A stretch of 8,727 nt of DNA from Flectobacillus sp049240685 (GTDB lineage Bacteria; Bacteroidota; Bacteroidia; Cytophagales; Spirosomataceae). Location: assembly GCF_049240685.1 (NCBI RefSeq), contig NZ_JBMLSD010000050.1, positions 1 through 8,727 of the forward strand, written 5' to 3'. The notes below the pieces were generated by a model that saw only the letters and a list, made by a program, of their open reading frames with translations, ran no database searches and was not told where the DNA came from. The position numbers and the translations under genes were made by a program. Positions 7,701 through 8,727 of this stretch are shown here, piece after piece (positions within the stretch are counted from its first letter, which is position 1; every line of letters begins with the position of its first letter).

Positions 7701-8302
7701 TAGTAGTAACAAGTACATTAGGTTGTAATCAAACCGCTACTGTAAGCGTAACTGTAAATGCAACTCCTACTGGTACTACTGAAAATAAAGAAGTTTGTGC
7801 GGGTAGTTCAGTAACATTAACTGCAACAGGTGGATCTACTTATTTGTGGGATACAGGCGAAACAACTGCATCAATTTCGGTGTCACCTACGCTATCAACT
7901 TCATACCGTGTGACTAAGCAATCAGCCGAAGGTTGTGCAATCGACGACATATTTAATGTTACCGTGAAAGCAAAACCATCAATGGCAGGAGCTATAGCTA
8001 TCTGTAATGATAACAATACTCCAGGAACAGATGCGGATGATACTTACACATTCACATTGAACCCATCAGGAGGTAGTGGAACAACTTATACCGTATCAGG
8101 TGGTGTGACGGCATCTTCGCCAATTAACTACGGAGCTCCATCTAACCCATTTGGTCCATTCAATATCAGTACTGGTCCTAAAACTATCACAATTACAGAT
8201 GCAAATGGATGTTCGTTGAGCAACGTGACAATCACGCCTCCAGCAACATGTTCATCTTGTCCTCAAGTTTGTGTGCCAATTACAATCAAAAAAGTGAGAT
8301 AA
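4769..8302 (+). CDS. Large secreted multi-domain surface protein (DUF11, TSP3-like and Ig-like repeats), adhesin-like
   Basis: This is a 1177-aa protein with an N-terminal signal peptide: K5, a hydrophobic core VVVVLCLSVLSIF, and likely cleavage after TYA at about residue 25. The ATG at 4775 (third codon) is an equally good start, and neither has a Shine-Dalgarno site. The order is as follows. Residues ~62-188 and ~231-354 are two copies of one unnamed beta-rich domain. Residues 358-392 are Asp-rich D-x-D-x-D-G and DTDGDG loops, thrombospondin-type-3-like and probably calcium-binding. Residues ~395-515 are a DUF11 domain. Residues ~518-588 are an Ig-like module (W539). Residues 589-1000 are five similar Ig/PKD-like modules, ~1001-1070 is a further module, and 1071-1177 is a terminal domain ending CPQVCVPITIKKVR. 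Cys pairs such as C601/C657 recur per module, consistent with disulfides outside the cytoplasm. No membrane anchor follows the signal peptide and the usual ~80-aa type IX C-terminal domain is not obvious. Adhesion or matrix binding is inferred from architecture only. The gene appears to be monocistronic. Confidence 0.9.
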   Translation: MLMNKFTQVVVVLCLSVLSIFQTYAQVRTLENNKISMDPIVGTGVSINSSSSLTGGASNTSNVVNGDLRDFSTIDLTLSLLGGGVGLTVQDAKQYYPAGNVVGFVVAPGAGIISASALSNISIKTFRDGVLQETATVSGGLLNASVLGGSIGKQVLSFTTTKDFDQVQLFYTGGVVGALNSLNVYYAFEGPAATTNLDCADKWVNGGSGTYTVNGATSGSLCVGGVANENNVIDANTTNSADLNMLVGVACSSYIEVTSSTARPAGSEAGFVLSDGNSLINLSLFSNLRIQTYNGNILQESITGNSSLIKLGLLGNSNKYEFGFKTTKAYNKIRITANGGLLSALTTLQVFYAYSKLDSDNDGVADCLDKCSGDDQIDTDGDGLPDGDCDKNTINVAVSKTSSNNGAPVPLGSQVTYTIKATKAAGYDDPTGLEITDLLPSTVTYVSHTAEAGSTYDKTTGKWYIGSLLSGDKLEATLTITVTANAEGITYNTATITASDNNTNKGKNSDTNCFTVPAKLCTGETMTLRVPNTYTNYQWKRNGIDIPGANKDSLVVSEAGEYTVSLDLVAGCSTGNCCPIIVEMLPVPVLAVTPQPTNGNCTGSTITLGVSGTNTATYAWAGPNGFTSTSANPTVTTSASAIHAGVYTITGTSSLGCTATTTVQVNVNPVPTATANAPLQVCLNGTANLSVSSNPAGASYSWSGPAGFTSTIANPTVASVTNANVGTYSVTVTDINGCTATTTTSISLYTAPVVTINPTALAVCEQTPITLTASGASTYSWTGPNGFTSTSANPTVTASASMTQHAGVYTVTGVSGDNCSATATVNVMVNPKPMVTATTVVAVNCSGVPLTLQATTDGTNPTYSWTGPNSFTSTAASPVVSANATAAMSGTYTVTVTDNNGCFGTASVAVTVNPAPTTTISGGPTIAVCSGTPIAFTLNGTQSGETYAWSGPNGFTSTAASPTVTATSTAANQGVYTVVVTSTLGCNQTATVSVTVNATPTGTTENKEVCAGSSVTLTATGGSTYLWDTGETTASISVSPTLSTSYRVTKQSAEGCAIDDIFNVTVKAKPSMAGAIAICNDNNTPGTDADDTYTFTLNPSGGSGTTYTVSGGVTASSPINYGAPSNPFGPFNISTGPKTITITDANGCSLSNVTITPPATCSSCPQVCVPITIKKVR
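4952..5332 (+). repeat. First copy of an unnamed beta-rich domain (residues ~62-188)
   Basis: This segment begins NVVNGD and ends LNVYYAF. Its core, residues 97-188, aligns over its whole length with residues 264-354. Shared landmarks in order are PAG, GFV, LSNISIKT versus LSNLRIQT, LQE, FTTTK versus FKTTK, GALNSLNVYYAF versus SALTTLQVFYAY. The copies have diverged substantially, so the duplication is old. I recognise the pattern as recurring in Bacteroidota surface proteins but know no family name. Confidence 0.75.
5459..5830 (+). repeat. Second copy of the unnamed beta-rich domain (residues ~231-354)
   Basis: This segment begins NVIDAN and ends LQVFYAY, directly before the Asp-rich segment. 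It is the partner of the copy at residues ~62-188 and keeps the same block order and near-equal length (91 versus 92 core residues). The two are joined by a linker of about 42 residues with two cysteines (DCADKW, SLCVGG). Confidence 0.75.
6533..7768 (+). repeat. Five tandem ~82-residue Ig/PKD-like repeats (residues 589-1000)
   Basis: Repeat boundaries are at residues 589-671, 672-752, 753-833, 834-916 and 917-1000, so the units are 81-84 residues. Each has an early Cys, a Y-x-W-x-G-P-x-x-FTST core with the Trp at 620, 702, 781, 865 and 949, a G-x-Y-(T/S)-(V/I) strand, a late (G/N)C, and most end in an NP(V/K/A)P or similar Pro linker. The regular period and single Cys pair per unit fit a rigid rod of Ig-like domains. 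At DNA level, 6632-6675 and 7115-7158 differ at only 3 of 44 bases, all in synonymous positions. Confidence 0.85.
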
Positions 8303-8331
8303 TATAAATCTTCATTTTGCGAGATAATAAT

Positions 8332-8367
8332 AAAAGGGAGCCCAATTCTGGGCTCCCTTTTTGTTTT
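8332..8367 (+). terminator. Strong intrinsic terminator of the surface-protein gene
   Basis: AAAAGGGAGCCCA (8332-8344) pairs perfectly over 13 bp with TGGGCTCCCTTTT (8349-8361), closing a 4-nt ATTC loop. It is followed by a T-rich tail (TTTTTGTTTT, 8358-8367). It begins 29 bases after the stop at 8302. The A-run before the stem also makes it plausible as a bidirectional terminator. Confidence 0.93.
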
Positions 8368-8368
8368 C

Positions 8369-8410
8369 ATAGGCAATAGGGACTAGGCAGTAAGCGCAAA
8401 GCAACAGGCA
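8369..8410 (-). repeat. Degenerate heptamer array, 6 units of (NN)AGGCA, inverted relative to the array at 8554
   Basis: Read in sevens from 8369, the units are ATAGGCA, ATAGGGA, CTAGGCA, GTAAGCG, CAAAGCA and ACAGGCA, exactly 42 bp. The reverse complement of the consensus is TGCCTNN, the same unit as the GCCTAWW array downstream but in the opposite orientation. It starts directly after the terminator tail of the surface-protein gene. Units 4 and 5 are the most decayed. Confidence 0.6.
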
Positions 8411-8553
8411 AAGAGTGTTCTAATATTTTAAAAACCTATCTGTAGTAAATGAATACTTTTTACCTCGAGCTTTAAACTGTCAAGTTTCAGCTTTCGGCGG
8501 GGGAATTCCGCAAAAAGCATTTCTAGATTATTCAAAACAATTTAATACTCTTT
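8411..8553. other. 143-bp spacer between inverted heptamer arrays, with a small hairpin
   Basis: No open frame of note is present. The most structured part is 8490-8518: GCTTT (8490-8494) pairs with AAAGC (8514-8518), and GCGG (8497-8500) with CCGC (8508-8511), separated by a symmetric 2x2 internal loop, with a GGGAATT apical loop. Just before it, AAACT (8474-8478) and AGTTT (8483-8487) form a short second stem. The GC-rich patch CGGCGGGGGAATTCCGC stands out from the AT-rich surroundings. Confidence 0.45.
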
Positions 8554-8644
8554 GCATATTGCCTAATGCCTACAGCCTAATGCCTAATGCCTATCGCATA
8601 TTGCCTAATGCCTATAGCCTATAGCCTATTGCCTAAAGCCTATA
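8554..8644 (+). repeat. Tandem heptamer array, 13 units of GCCTAWW
   Basis: Ninety-one bases divide exactly into thirteen 7-bp units from 8554: eleven begin GCCTA and two (8554, 8596) begin GCATA. The commonest units are GCCTAAT (four times) and GCCTATA (three times). The period is kept without a single indel. Seven-base periods do not preserve a reading frame unless three units are gained or lost, and no open frame uses this stretch, so it is non-coding. Heptamer arrays of this kind are known as short tandemly repeated repetitive sequences in some bacteria such as cyanobacteria. A function is not known. Confidence 0.9.
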
Positions 8645-8688
8645 ATCACCTATCAGCAAACTATTTAAAAAATCATAAAATCAGTAAA

Positions 8689-8727
8689 ATGAATGGAGGA
8701 AGATTTTTAGAGAAGAATAAAAAAGCA
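8689..8727 (+). CDS. Possible start of a new gene, 3' partial (13 codons)
   Basis: An ATG at 8689 opens a frame with no stop to the window edge: MNGGRFLEKNKKA. The AT-rich, A-heavy sequence before it (TCAGTAAAATG) is typical of Bacteroidota starts, and the basic, lysine-rich beginning could precede a membrane segment or signal peptide. The GGAGGA inside the first codons could instead be a ribosome binding site for a later start beyond the window. The length is far too short to assign a family. Confidence 0.35.
   Translation, partial: MNGGRFLEKNKKA

Noticed and set aside
4769..8302. The surface protein as an effector of the neighbouring MoxR-VWA-type operon
   Set aside because: It has its own leader, promoter box and terminator, is exported, and is separated by 451 bp and a possible terminator. 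Adjacency alone does not support a shared function.
8554..8644. CRISPR array
   Set aside because: The repeat is only 7 bp and units are directly adjacent with no unique spacers.

Overview
The window looks like a chromosomal segment from a Bacteroidota bacterium, probably of the Cytophagales/Spirosomaceae type. The basis is AT-rich DNA, starts without Shine-Dalgarno sequences, a TAnnTTTG-type -7 box, and a large secreted protein built from DUF11, thrombospondin-type-3-like and Ig-like modules, as is typical of that phylum. No marker gene is present, so the lineage is an inference.

Positions 1-4317 hold the end of a tightly packed, plus-strand operon. It contains the last 56 codons of a gene that resembles the DUF5682 (YehM-type) family, a complete 984-aa DUF4132 (MolR/YehI-like) protein, and a complete 398-aa VWA protein with an intact MIDAS (YehP-like). 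Both junctions are ATGA overlaps, so stop and start share bases and translation is probably coupled. The same families sit together in the E. coli yeh cluster, around the YehL-class MoxR AAA+ ATPase. The ATPase gene should therefore lie just upstream of this window. The expected division of labour is an ATPase motor, a VWA metal-dependent adaptor, and the large DUF4132 and DUF5682 proteins as partners or effectors. The biochemical output of such systems is not established.

Positions 4318-4768 form a 451-bp intergenic region. It holds a possible weak terminator for the yeh-like operon, a TAATTTTG promoter box, and a 13-bp hairpin in the presumed leader of the next gene.

Positions 4769-8302 encode a 1177-aa secreted surface or adhesin-like protein. 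Its order is a signal peptide, two tandem copies of a beta-rich domain I cannot name, an Asp-rich calcium-binding-type segment, a DUF11 domain, seven Ig/PKD-like modules (five of them close ~82-residue repeats), and a short Cys-Pro tail. A strong intrinsic terminator follows at 8332-8367.

Positions 8368-8688 are non-coding and hold two arrays of a 7-bp repeat in opposite orientation (6 units, then 13 units). They flank a 143-bp spacer that contains a hairpin. The window ends with the first 13 codons of a possible new gene.

The best candidates for a second look are the DUF4132-VWA module without a WGR domain, the inverted heptamer arrays, and the duplicated unnamed domain of the surface protein.
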